From the NCBI RefSeq assembly GCF_015070875.1, contig NZ_JADDIV010000002.1, forward strand, positions 744,001 through 808,000: a DNA stretch of 64,000 bases, in the 5' to 3' direction. A program made the position numbers and the translations under genes. Positions 17,103 to 23,815 of the stretch are shown piece by piece. The DNA comes from Ramlibacter pallidus (GTDB lineage Bacteria; Pseudomonadota; Gammaproteobacteria; Burkholderiales; Burkholderiaceae_C). The number at the start of each line of letters is the position of its first letter. The stretch's first letter is position 1. The notes below the pieces were generated by a model. The model was not told where the DNA came from, searched no databases, and worked only from the letters and a program-made list of their open reading frames with translations.

Positions 17103-17930
17103 TCACGCGCGCGCCGCAAGGTCGAGCACGAGCTGCGGCCGGAAGCCTTCCTGCTCGCCCTTGCTGCGATAGCCCAGCGTGTTCGCCACCACGCGGCATC
17201 CCGCTTCGACGTAGTCGTGCGGACAGTGCAGGTGGCCGTGCAGCCAGAACTGCGCTCTCTCCATCAGGGCTTGCAATGAATTGCAGAATCCGGCAGTGGC
17301 CGGCGTCACGCCGTAGCGCGGGTCCGCGCTGCGCAGGCTCGGCGCGAAATGCGTGACGACGACCGTCGTGCCGTCGAACGGCGTGTGCAGCGCCTCGCGC
17401 AGCCACTGCTGGCACACCAGCGACTGCTCGCGCCACCCTTCCGCCAGCATCGGCTCGCCATGGCGCATGGCGGCGGCCTTGCGCAGGTAGAAGTTGGCGG
17501 CGCGGAAGGCCTTCTCCCGCTGCTTCAACTGGTCCTGCAGCGTGGGCTCCGGCGCGCCGGGCTGCAGGACCAGAGCATCGAAGTCGGCCCACAGCGTGGT
17601 GCCGACGAAGCGCACGCCGCCGTACGTGACGGTCTCGCGTTCCAGCCAGGTGATGCCCAGGCGCTCGCAGGTCTCGCGCAGGCGCGCGTGCGTCGCGTCG
17701 AAATCCAGGGCGTCGTACTCGTGGTTGCCGGGCACGTACAGCACCGGCACCGGCCAGCCGGCGCGCGGCGAAAAGCGCGCCAGGCCGAAGTCGGCGTCGG
17801 CCAGGCGCGAGTTCGCCTGGTACGAGCCGACGTCGCCGGCCAGCACGAGGAGTTCCGCGCCCGGGGCGGGGTGCGGTTCGAAACCCGGAAAATTCTCCAG
17901 GTGCAGGTCGGACATCAGCTGGATCTTCAC
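17103..17930 (-). CDS. Calcineurin-like metallophosphoesterase
   Basis: A 275-residue cytosolic metallophosphoesterase. The five family blocks are present: MSDLHLE (D-x-H), LAGDVGSY (GD), VPGNHEYD (GNHE), VVTHFAPS (H), and HGHLHCPHDY (GHxH). This gives a complete dinuclear metal site. The substrate is unknown. It starts 19 bases after the globin stop and is probably the third gene of the small-protein/globin operon. A GGGG-rich stretch precedes the ATG. Confidence 0.85.
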   Translation of the reverse strand: MKIQLMSDLHLENFPGFEPHPAPGAELLVLAGDVGSYQANSRLADADFGLARFSPRAGWPVPVLYVPGNHEYDALDFDATHARLRETCERLGITWLERETVTYGGVRFVGTTLWADFDALVLQPGAPEPTLQDQLKQREKAFRAANFYLRKAAAMRHGEPMLAEGWREQSLVCQQWLREALHTPFDGTTVVVTHFAPSLRSADPRYGVTPATAGFCNSLQALMERAQFWLHGHLHCPHDYVEAGCRVVANTLGYRSKGEQEGFRPQLVLDLAARA

Positions 17931-17949
17931 CCCGCCATTCTGGCCGGGC

Positions 17950-18372
17950 TCAGGAGGCGGCGGGTTGCGCCTCGCCTTGCTGCATCACGTCGGACAGCAG
18001 CCCGTAGGCGGCGGCCCAGGCGTCGCGCACTTCGGCGGTGAAGCCTTCGCCCAGCCCCTGCTCCAGCGTCCAGAGCAGCGCTGCGCCCACCGTCTCGTAG
18101 TGCTCGGGCTGCACACCATAGCCGGTGTGCCGGGCGCCGAGCTGCCGCACCACGGGGGTGAGGCGCGCCAGGTTGTCCAGGCCGGCGACGGCGGCGCCGA
18201 TCATGGACATCAGCATCTGGCCCTGGCGGCTCATCTCGTCGCTGCGGAACAGGCTGCGCAGCGACGGGTCCATCGCGAAGAGGCGGTTGTAGAACAGCGT
18301 GGCGGCGAGGCTGGCGATGGGCTTCACCTGGGCGAAGCTTTGCTGGACGAGGTCGATCTGGCGCGGGGTCAT
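17950..18372 (-). CDS. Single-domain globin (bacterial haemoglobin type)
   Basis: A 140-residue globin resembling the haem domain of flavohaemoglobins and Vitreoscilla haemoglobin. The proximal histidine lies in ARHTGYGVQPEHY, like the KHVSLGIQPEQY region of flavohaemoglobin. The distal helix carries glutamine in MSRQGQMLMSM. There is no reductase domain, so electrons must come from a separate reductase. Such globins bind O2 or NO. Its start overlaps the stop of a 55-residue protein in ATGA. An upstream sigma-54-like promoter with GlrR boxes suggests envelope-stress control rather than the usual NO regulation. Confidence 0.88.
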   Translation of the reverse strand: MTPRQIDLVQQSFAQVKPIASLAATLFYNRLFAMDPSLRSLFRSDEMSRQGQMLMSMIGAAVAGLDNLARLTPVVRQLGARHTGYGVQPEHYETVGAALLWTLEQGLGEGFTAEVRDAWAAAYGLLSDVMQQGEAQPAAS

Positions 18373-18536
18373 CGGGGGCTCCGTTGGGAAAGGGATGCGG
18401 TGGCGGTGGCTTCGGTGTCGGGCACGTCGGCCGCGCAGGCGGTCAGTGCCAGGGCGGCCAGCAGCGGGATCGCGGCGATGGCGAGCTCGCGCAGGCAGTC
18501 GGCCAGCGAGAAGCGGTGTTCGGAAGCGGGTTGCAT
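18369..18536 (-). CDS. Small putative lipoprotein (55 aa), coupled to the globin
   Basis: From the ATG at 18536, with ggagga eight bases upstream, a 55-residue protein is encoded. It has a polar N-terminus (MQPASEHRFSLADCLREL), a hydrophobic core (AIAAIPLLAALAL), then LTAC, which fits a lipobox with Cys34, and a short acidic/Thr-rich tail. The stop overlaps the globin ATG (ATGA), giving translational coupling. The sigma-54-like promoter would start its transcript only about 14 bases ahead of the ATG. Signal peptidase II processing is an inference. Not recognised as a known family. Confidence 0.6.
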   Translation of the reverse strand: MQPASEHRFSLADCLRELAIAAIPLLAALALTACAADVPDTEATATASLSQRSPR

Positions 18537-18540
18537 GGGG

Positions 18541-18561
18541 TCCTCCAGTGCCTCTGGAGGA
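18541..18561. repeat. Perfect 8-base inverted repeat over the ribosome binding site
   Basis: TCCTCCAG-TGCCT-CTGGAGGA. On the minus strand the second arm contains the GGAGGA ribosome binding site of the 55-residue protein. In a longer transcript this would hide the site in a hairpin. If transcription starts at the sigma-54-like promoter (predicted start about 18550) only the second arm is in the RNA and the site is free. It could instead be a protein-binding palindrome. Confidence 0.55.
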
Positions 18562-18576
18562 TCAATTCGCGTGCCA
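18561..18576 (-). promoter_or_regulatory. Sigma-54-like promoter for the small-protein/globin operon
   Basis: On the minus strand the sequence is TGGCACG-CGAA-TTGAT. The -24 element is a perfect match to TGGCACG, and the spacing of four to the -12 element is correct. The -12 element is TTGAT where TTGCW is expected. Predicted start is near 18550. A sigma-54 activator gene and two of its expected binding sites lie directly upstream. Confidence 0.55.
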
Positions 18577-18628
18577 GGGCGCGCGCCCCATCAAATCAAG
18601 GACTTGCGCGCGGCGCCGGCGTGGAGGG

Positions 18629-18646
18629 TGTCTGTGTCCGCCGACA
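18629..18646. promoter_or_regulatory. GlrR box 1 (TGTC-N10-GACA)
   Basis: TGTCTGTGTCCGCCGACA matches TGTC-N10-GACA exactly, the site bound by GlrR (QseF) upstream of glmY in enterobacteria. The centre is about 88 bases upstream of the predicted sigma-54 start, a normal distance for an enhancer-binding protein. Confidence 0.6.
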
Positions 18647-18696
18647 GGCGCGGCCGGCGCGGCCGGTCTTTCCCCGTGCGGACCAGGGCTGCAGCC

Positions 18697-18714
18697 TGTC
18701 GGTGGATCCCGACA
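18697..18714. promoter_or_regulatory. GlrR box 2 (TGTC-N10-GACA)
   Basis: TGTCGGTGGATCCCGACA, a second exact TGTC-N10-GACA. It sits within a longer dyad with perfect 8-base arms CCTGTCGG/CCGACAGG at 18695-18716. Centre about 156 bases upstream of the predicted start and 68 bases from box 1. It lies 19 bases beyond the 3' end of the activator gene. Confidence 0.62.
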
Positions 18715-18732
18715 GGTGCCGCCGTGCGGAAG

Positions 18733-20085
18733 TCACGAACCGGGCTTGAAGGCGCCGGGCTCGAGCTGGTGCCGCCCGAGCAGTGCGTAGAAGTCCGTGC
18801 GGTTGCGGCGCGCCAGCCGCGCCGCCTGGCTCACGTTGCCGGACGTCATCTTCAGCAGCTGCACGAGGTAGTCGCGCTCGAACTGCCGGCGTGCGTTGTC
18901 GAGGGGCTGCATGTCCGTCGCCTCGTTGGCCAGGGCGCGTTGCACCAGCGGCGCCGGGACGAGCGGCGTCGTCCCCAGCACCACGCACTTCTCCACCACG
19001 TTCTGCAGCTGGCGCACGTTGCCGGGCCAGGCGGCGGAAACCAGCAGCTCCAGCGCGCCCGGTGCGAAGCCCGTCGTGCGCTTGGCGTAGCGCTGCGCGA
19101 GGCTGGCCAGGAAGTGCTGCGCCAGCAGCGGGATGTCTTCCCGCCTTTGCGACAGCGCCGGCAGCTCGAGACCGACGACGTGCAGCCGGTAGAACAGGTC
19201 CTCGCGGAAGCGGCCCGCGGCCACTTCGTCCTGCAGGCGCCGGTGCGAGGCGGAGACCACGCGCACGTCGACGCGGACCGGCCGTTCGGCGCCCACGGCG
19301 CGGACCTCGCGCTCCTGCAGCACCCGCAGCAGCTTCACCTGCGCGGGCAGCGGCAGTTCCGCCACCTCGTCGAGGAACAGCGTGCCGCCGCGGGCTTCGA
19401 CGAACAGGCCGGGACGGTCGCGGACCGCGCCGGTGAAGGCGCCCTTGACGTGTCCGAACAGCTCGGACTCCACCAGGTTCTCCGGGATCGCCCCGCAGTT
19501 CACCGCCACCAGCGGATGGCGCGAGCGCGGGCTGGCCGCGTGGAGGGCGCGGGCGAGCAGCTCCTTGCCGGAGCCGCTCGGTCCCTGGATCACGACGGAA
19601 GCTTCGCTGCCGGCGACGAGCCGCGCCTCCGCCAGCACCTGCTCCATGCGCGGGCTGCGCGTGAGGATGGCCTCGCGCCAGCTGTCGCCCGGCTCGTCGC
19701 CGGGGATGTCGGCGCCGAGCGCCTGCGACGCCGCCAGCGCGCGCCCGACCTCCTGCATCAGCTCGTGCGCCTCGAAGGGTTTGGGCAGGTAGCCGAACAC
19801 GCCCTGGCGCAGCGCGCGCACGGCGTCCGGGATGGTGCCGTGCGCGGTGAGGATCAGCACCGGCAGCAGCGGGTGGCGCCGGTGCACGGCGTCGAACAGC
19901 TGCAGGCCGTCCATGCCGCCCATGCGCAGGTCGGTGATGACGAGCTGCGGCAGCGCCTGGTCCAGGCGGGCGAGCGCCGCCTCGCCGCTGGGCGCCTCGA
20001 TCGGCTCGTGGCCTTCCTCGCGCAGCCGCAGCGACAGCAGCCGCAGCAGCGCGGGGTCGTCGTCGACGATGAGGATGCGCGCCAT
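18733..20085 (-). CDS. glrR: Sigma-54-dependent response regulator, GlrR (QseF) type
   Basis: A 450-residue enhancer-binding protein. The receiver domain has Asp52 as phosphoacceptor (VITDLRMGG) and the K in YLPKPFEA. The AAA+ domain has Walker A GPSGSGKE, the sigma-54 loop GAFTGA, Walker B GTLFLDEVAELP and the arginine-finger region FREDLFYRL. The C-terminal Fis-type helix-turn-helix reads GNVSQAARLARRNRTDFYAL, nearly the GlrR recognition helix (GNVTHAARMAGRNRTEFYKL). GlrR binds TGTC-N10-GACA, and two exact copies lie just beyond this gene's 3' end. It is preceded by its kinase with one base between stop and start. Confidence 0.88.
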   Translation of the reverse strand: MARILIVDDDPALLRLLSLRLREEGHEPIEAPSGEAALARLDQALPQLVITDLRMGGMDGLQLFDAVHRRHPLLPVLILTAHGTIPDAVRALRQGVFGYLPKPFEAHELMQEVGRALAASQALGADIPGDEPGDSWREAILTRSPRMEQVLAEARLVAGSEASVVIQGPSGSGKELLARALHAASPRSRHPLVAVNCGAIPENLVESELFGHVKGAFTGAVRDRPGLFVEARGGTLFLDEVAELPLPAQVKLLRVLQEREVRAVGAERPVRVDVRVVSASHRRLQDEVAAGRFREDLFYRLHVVGLELPALSQRREDIPLLAQHFLASLAQRYAKRTTGFAPGALELLVSAAWPGNVRQLQNVVEKCVVLGTTPLVPAPLVQRALANEATDMQPLDNARRQFERDYLVQLLKMTSGNVSQAARLARRNRTDFYALLGRHQLEPGAFKPGS

Positions 20086-20086
20086 G

Positions 20087-21658
20087 TCAGGCCACCCGCG
20101 GCGCGTGCAGGTCGACGCGGAAGGTGGTGCCGCCGCCGGGCGTGCTCTCGACGGCGATGGCGCCCTGGTGCAGGTCGACGCACTGCTTCACCACGTGCAG
20201 GCCGATGCCGGTGCCCGGCACGTTGCCGACGTTGCCGCCGCGGTGGAAGCTCTGGAACAGGCGCGGCATGTCGTCCGCCGGGATGCCGATGCCCTGGTCG
20301 CGCACGTGCAGGTGCAGCCGGGTGCCGTCGCCCGTCGCCACGCAGTGCACCGGCCGGTCCTCCGGCGAATACTTCAACGCATTGCCCAGCAGGTTCACCA
20401 GGATGTGGCGCACCAGCGGCGCGTCGAGCAGGCGGGCGTCGTCGACGCCCTGGCAGTCGATGGCGATGCGCTGCGCCTGGCGGCTGGCCTGGTCCATCTC
20501 GGCGGCGACTTGCGCCAGCAGCTGCGGCACGGCCGTCGGCTGCGGCTGGAACACGAACTTGCCCGAGTCCAGCTTGCTGGTCATCAGCACCTGCTCGATC
20601 ATGCCGTTCATGCGCAGCACCGAGGTCTTGATCAGGCCCAGGATCTCGCGCTGCTCCGCCGGCGGCAGCCGGTCGCCGTAGTCCTCGATCAGTTCCACCG
20701 AGGACAGGATCGCCGACAGCGGCGTGCGGAACTCGTGCGACGCGACCGCCACGAAGCGCGACTTCATCTCCGACAGCTCGCGTTCGCGCTGCAGCGCATG
20801 GCGCATGTCTTCCTCGGCCTGGCGGCGCTGCGTCACGTCGACGAGGAAGTTGAGGGTGGAGGGCGCGCCCTGCCAGTCGAACTGCACGGCGGAGATCTCC
20901 AGCCAGCGCGTGCTGCCGTCGCGGTGCACCACGCGGAACTGGTAGTGGTTCTCCACCGGCTCGCCGCGCATGCGCCGCAGGTGGTTGGCCAGCACGCGCT
21001 CGCGGTCCTCGGGGTGGATGAACTCGATGAAGGGCCGCGCCATCGCGGAGGCCTCGTCCTGCCCGGTCAGGGCCAGGGCGCGCGGGTTCGCGTAGAGGAT
21101 GCGGCCGGCGGCGGTGACGAGGATGCCCTCGTTCACGTTCTCCACCACCTTGCGGTACTTCGCTTCCGAGGCGGCCAGCGCGGCGGCGGCGGCCTTGCGC
21201 TGCGAGATGTCGCGCACGAAGGAGCTGAAGGTCAGGCCGCCCGCGGTGTGCACGGGCCACACCGAGAGCTCCACGTCGAAGATCTCGCCGCTGCGGCGCT
21301 GCGCCTGCATCTCGACGCGGCGGTTCAGGATGCGCGGCTCGCCGCCGGCCAGGTAGCGCGCCATCCCGGCCGCATGCCGCTCGCGGTGCGAAGGCGGGAC
21401 GATCAGTTCGGTCAGGCTGCGTCCCAGGGCCTCCTGGCGCGTGTAGCCGAACGCGCGTTCCGCCGCATGGTTCCAGTCGATCACCGCGCCGACGCTCGTG
21501 ACGGTGACGACCGGATCGCTCGCCGTGGCCAGCAGCGCATGCAGGCGCGCATTGGCGTCGGCGAGGTTGCGTTCCGCGTCGGTGCGGCGGGCGATCTCCG
21601 CGCGCAGCTGTGCGTCGGCGGCGCCGGCCGGGTCGTTGGGGGGCAGCGCGCGCGCCAT
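20087..21658 (-). CDS. PAS-domain sensor histidine kinase
   Basis: A 523-residue soluble histidine kinase with a coiled-coil N-terminus. PAS1 spans about residues 40-150 (FGYTRQEALGRSLTELIVPP) and PAS2 about 165-285 (LALTGQDEASAMARPFIEFI, WLEISAVQ). The HisKA domain has phospho-acceptor His308 (VASHEFRTPLSA). The ATPase domain has N box HILVNLLGNALKYSP, G1 DQGIGIP and G2 GTGIGLHVV. No transmembrane segment is seen, so it reads a cytoplasmic signal, unlike the membrane-bound GlrK of enterobacteria. It is in an operon with the GlrR-type regulator, its probable partner. Confidence 0.88.
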   Translation of the reverse strand: MARALPPNDPAGAADAQLRAEIARRTDAERNLADANARLHALLATASDPVVTVTSVGAVIDWNHAAERAFGYTRQEALGRSLTELIVPPSHRERHAAGMARYLAGGEPRILNRRVEMQAQRRSGEIFDVELSVWPVHTAGGLTFSSFVRDISQRKAAAAALAASEAKYRKVVENVNEGILVTAAGRILYANPRALALTGQDEASAMARPFIEFIHPEDRERVLANHLRRMRGEPVENHYQFRVVHRDGSTRWLEISAVQFDWQGAPSTLNFLVDVTQRRQAEEDMRHALQRERELSEMKSRFVAVASHEFRTPLSAILSSVELIEDYGDRLPPAEQREILGLIKTSVLRMNGMIEQVLMTSKLDSGKFVFQPQPTAVPQLLAQVAAEMDQASRQAQRIAIDCQGVDDARLLDAPLVRHILVNLLGNALKYSPEDRPVHCVATGDGTRLHLHVRDQGIGIPADDMPRLFQSFHRGGNVGNVPGTGIGLHVVKQCVDLHQGAIAVESTPGGGTTFRVDLHAPRVA

Positions 21659-21694
21659 GCGCGAATGCTACAGGCTACGGCCGAGTTGGAGCGT

Positions 21695-22654
21695 TCAGGT
21701 TTGCGCGAAGGCCTTGCGTGCCGCCGCCGCCAGCGCGAGCCGCAGCCAGGCATGGTCGCTGCGCTGTCCCTGCCGCCGGTGCCAGAGCGCGTCGACGTGC
21801 ACCGGCGGCACGTCGAACGGCAGCTCCCGCTGCACCAGTTCGTCGGCCCGCCCGGTCACGTCGATGAAGTGCCGCGGCAGCACGGTGAGCAGGTCCGAGC
21901 CGGCGACGACCCGGCCGGCGGTGAAGAACTGGTTGACCGTCAGGACGACGCGGCGCTTGCGCCCGAGCGAGGCCAGCGCCTCGTCGATGAAGCCGAAGGG
22001 CCGGCCGGAAAAGCTCACCAGCATGTGGCGTGCCTTGCAGAAGCGGTCCAGCGTCATCGGTCCGCGCGACAGGGGATGGTCCTTGCGCATCACGCACACG
22101 TACTGGCCGTCGTACAGGCGCTGGTGGTCGAAGGCCGCCATGCCGCCGGCTTGCGCCTGCGCCGTCAGGTCGGCCAGCACGGCGGGAAAGAAGCCGACGG
22201 CCACGTCCATCTGGCCCTCGTCCAGCAGGCGGCGGGGGTCGCGCGTGGTGAGCGGCACGCAACGCATCGACACGCCCGGCGCATCGCTTTCCATGATCTC
22301 CACCAGCCCGAGCATCAGTTCGGCGGCCGTCGCGTCCGCCATCGCCAGCGTGAACGAGGTCGTCGATTCGGAGGCCACGAAATCGCCCGGCGTGATGGAG
22401 GCTTCCAGCTGCCGCAGGGCATCGCTGATGGCCGGCCACAGGGCCAGCGCCCGCGGCGTGGGTTCCACGCCATACCCGCTGCGGCCGACCAGCCGGTCGC
22501 CGAGCGCGTCGCGCAAGCGGTTCAGCGCGTTGCTCACGGCCGGCTGGGTCATGTTGAGGTTGCGCGCGGCCCGGGTCAGGTTGCGCTCGGCCATGACCTG
22601 GTCGAAAACGCGCAGCAGGTTCAGGTCGAGGGTGCGGAAGTTTGGGGCAGCCAT
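21695..22654 (-). CDS. LysR-family transcriptional regulator
   Basis: A 319-residue LysR protein of the NodD/LinR-like group. The N-terminal helix-turn-helix is LDLNLLRVFDQVMAERNLTR followed by NMTQPAVSNALNRLRDALGD. The effector-binding domain covers the rest, with VGFFPAVLADL and VNQFFTAGRVVAGSDLLTVL. Its divergent neighbours are small unknown proteins, so the target is unclear. An imperfect GTGA-N10-TCAC element lies just upstream of its start. Confidence 0.85.
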   Translation of the reverse strand: MAAPNFRTLDLNLLRVFDQVMAERNLTRAARNLNMTQPAVSNALNRLRDALGDRLVGRSGYGVEPTPRALALWPAISDALRQLEASITPGDFVASESTTSFTLAMADATAAELMLGLVEIMESDAPGVSMRCVPLTTRDPRRLLDEGQMDVAVGFFPAVLADLTAQAQAGGMAAFDHQRLYDGQYVCVMRKDHPLSRGPMTLDRFCKARHMLVSFSGRPFGFIDEALASLGRKRRVVLTVNQFFTAGRVVAGSDLLTVLPRHFIDVTGRADELVQRELPFDVPPVHVDALWHRRQGQRSDHAWLRLALAAAARKAFAQT

Positions 22655-22661
22655 ACGTTGT

Positions 22662-22679
22662 GTGAATGATATGCATCAC
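22662..22679. promoter_or_regulatory. Possible LysR autoregulatory site
   Basis: GTGA-N10-TCAC, an imperfect dyad starting 8 bases upstream of the lysR start in the divergent gap. Position is typical of LysR autoregulation, but the symmetry is only four bases per arm. Confidence 0.3.
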
Positions 22680-22771
22680 TAATCAAAAGTGGCGGAATAT
22701 CAGGGTTGACCCTAGGATTCGTCCCACGCACCCGGCAATCTCGCCACAAGCGTTTCGAAGGGGAAGTCCAC

Positions 22772-23083
22772 ATGGCACGATTCATCCAAGCCCAATATCC
22801 GGTCCAGCATGCCGGCCTCAACCGCGTCACCCGCGGCCTCGAGGTGCTCGGCAGCTTCAGTGCCGCCCGGACCGTCCTGAACGCCCTGTCGGTGATCGGT
22901 GCTCCCGTGACGCGCCTCTCCGCGAAGGTGAGCACCGGCTTCGCCGGCATGGCCGCCGCTCGCCGCCAGCGCCGCGAGGACGACAAGCTGTGGAACGTCG
23001 CCCTGTCCGACGCGCGCGTCATGGCCGACCTCAGCCGCGCCATGAGCCGTGACGCGCTGCGCGACACGCGCGGCTACTACTGA
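22772..23083 (+). CDS. Hypothetical protein (103 aa)
   Basis: Translation from the ATG at 22772, preceded by gaaggggaag, gives MARFIQAQYPVQHAGLNRVT. An Ala/Leu-rich weakly hydrophobic stretch follows at about residues 20-50, then a basic and acidic C-terminus ending DALRDTRGYY. An in-frame upstream ATG at 22706 lacks a ribosome binding site. No domain recognised. It is followed 14 bases later by another small gene in the same direction, so the two form a pair. Confidence 0.6.
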   Translation: MARFIQAQYPVQHAGLNRVTRGLEVLGSFSAARTVLNALSVIGAPVTRLSAKVSTGFAGMAAARRQRREDDKLWNVALSDARVMADLSRAMSRDALRDTRGYY

Positions 23084-23097
23084 GACCGGGGCCTCCC

Positions 23098-23301
23098 ATG
23101 GCTGCCGCCGCGCAACACTCGCTGATCAGCCAGGCCGTGCGCGCGCTTCCCGGGCCGCTGCTGTCGCTGCTGGACCACTGGTCCCATCGCGTGGCACAGC
23201 GCCGGGCCGCACAGCGCCAACGCCTCTGGCTGCAGGAAAAGGCGGGACCGCAGACCCCGGCGGCCACCCCGCCCTACCGCCTGCAGCCCTGGCGCGACTG
23301 A
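23098..23301 (+). CDS. Hypothetical protein (67 aa)
   Basis: A small basic protein: MAAAAQHSLISQAVRALPGP, an amphipathic helix (LLSLLDHWSHRVAQRRAAQR), then a Pro-rich tail. It follows the 103-residue gene after 14 bases and is closed by a clear intrinsic terminator, which supports a real transcription unit. The ribosome binding site is weak. Function unknown. Confidence 0.45.
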   Translation: MAAAAQHSLISQAVRALPGPLLSLLDHWSHRVAQRRAAQRQRLWLQEKAGPQTPAATPPYRLQPWRD

Positions 23302-23321
23302 CTCCCCTCGCGACGAACAAG

Positions 23322-23344
23322 AGCCACCTTGCGGTGGCTTTTTT
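23322..23344 (+). terminator. Intrinsic terminator after the small-gene pair
   Basis: Stem AGCCACC / GGTGGCT with a TTGC loop, followed by a run of T residues. Confidence 0.85.
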
Positions 23345-23401
23345 CATGGTCCGTCCGACGGAGCGGTGGCGGGCGCGTTCCATTGCAGCCAGTGGCCCAA
23401 G

Positions 23402-23421
23402 CACTGTGCTTAATCACAGTA
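23402..23421. promoter_or_regulatory. LexA-like (SOS) box
   Basis: CACTGTGCTTAATCACAGTA contains CTGT-N8-ACAG, the LexA operator core, with ACTGTG/CACAGT arms. A TATCAT -10-like hexamer (23420-23425) overlaps its right end. The only gene downstream in this direction starts at 23432. Confidence 0.5.
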
Positions 23422-23431
23422 TCATGGCCGG

Positions 23432-23758
23432 GTGAGAGCGCAGGTGTACCGGCAGTTCCAGCAAGGCCATGCGCTCGACCGGGACACCATCCTGCGCCGG
23501 GGGCCGGCGACCGGGGATCTCGCCTTGCGGATCCGCCTCATCGGCCGCAACGGCCCGAAATGGAACGTCTACCTCGCGACCCTGAGCCGGACGGCGGGCG
23601 GCGACTACGTCATCCCGTGCATGGACCGCGCGGTCCTCACCGAGATCAAGGGGCGCTGGCTGCATTTCGAGGGCTCGGAAGTCATCCCGCGCAGCACCAG
23701 CCAGAAGCGGCCCAATCCGGACTATTACCCGCAGGCTTGGTGGTGCCGGCTGGGCTGA
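23432..23758 (+). CDS. Hypothetical protein (108 aa), possibly SOS-regulated
   Basis: Open from a GTG at 23432, 108 residues: MRAQVYRQFQQGHALDRDTI, a central beta-rich part (NGPKWNVYLATLSR), and a tail rich in Tyr and Trp (NPDYYPQAWWCRLG). No ribosome binding site precedes the GTG. If the TATCAT element is the -10, the transcript would be nearly leaderless. A later start at 23468 (ATG) is possible. It sits directly behind a LexA-like box and ends at a strong terminator. No family recognised. Confidence 0.5.
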   Translation: MRAQVYRQFQQGHALDRDTILRRGPATGDLALRIRLIGRNGPKWNVYLATLSRTAGGDYVIPCMDRAVLTEIKGRWLHFEGSEVIPRSTSQKRPNPDYYPQAWWCRLG

Positions 23759-23773
23759 TCGCCGCGACCTGAA

Positions 23774-23799
23774 AAAAAGGCGGCCGCGGCCGCCTTTTT
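23774..23799. terminator. Bidirectional intrinsic terminator
   Basis: A perfect 26-base palindrome: AAAAAGGCGGCCG and its complement, with A and T runs on the two sides. It serves both the 108-residue gene and the convergent pckG. Confidence 0.9.
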
Positions 23800-23815
23800 C
23801 CGTCCCGCCTGGCGC

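Noticed and set aside
20087..21658. Calling the PAS kinase a GlrK orthologue
   Set aside because: GlrK is membrane-bound with a HAMP domain; this protein has two PAS domains and no membrane helix. Only the regulator resembles the Glr system.
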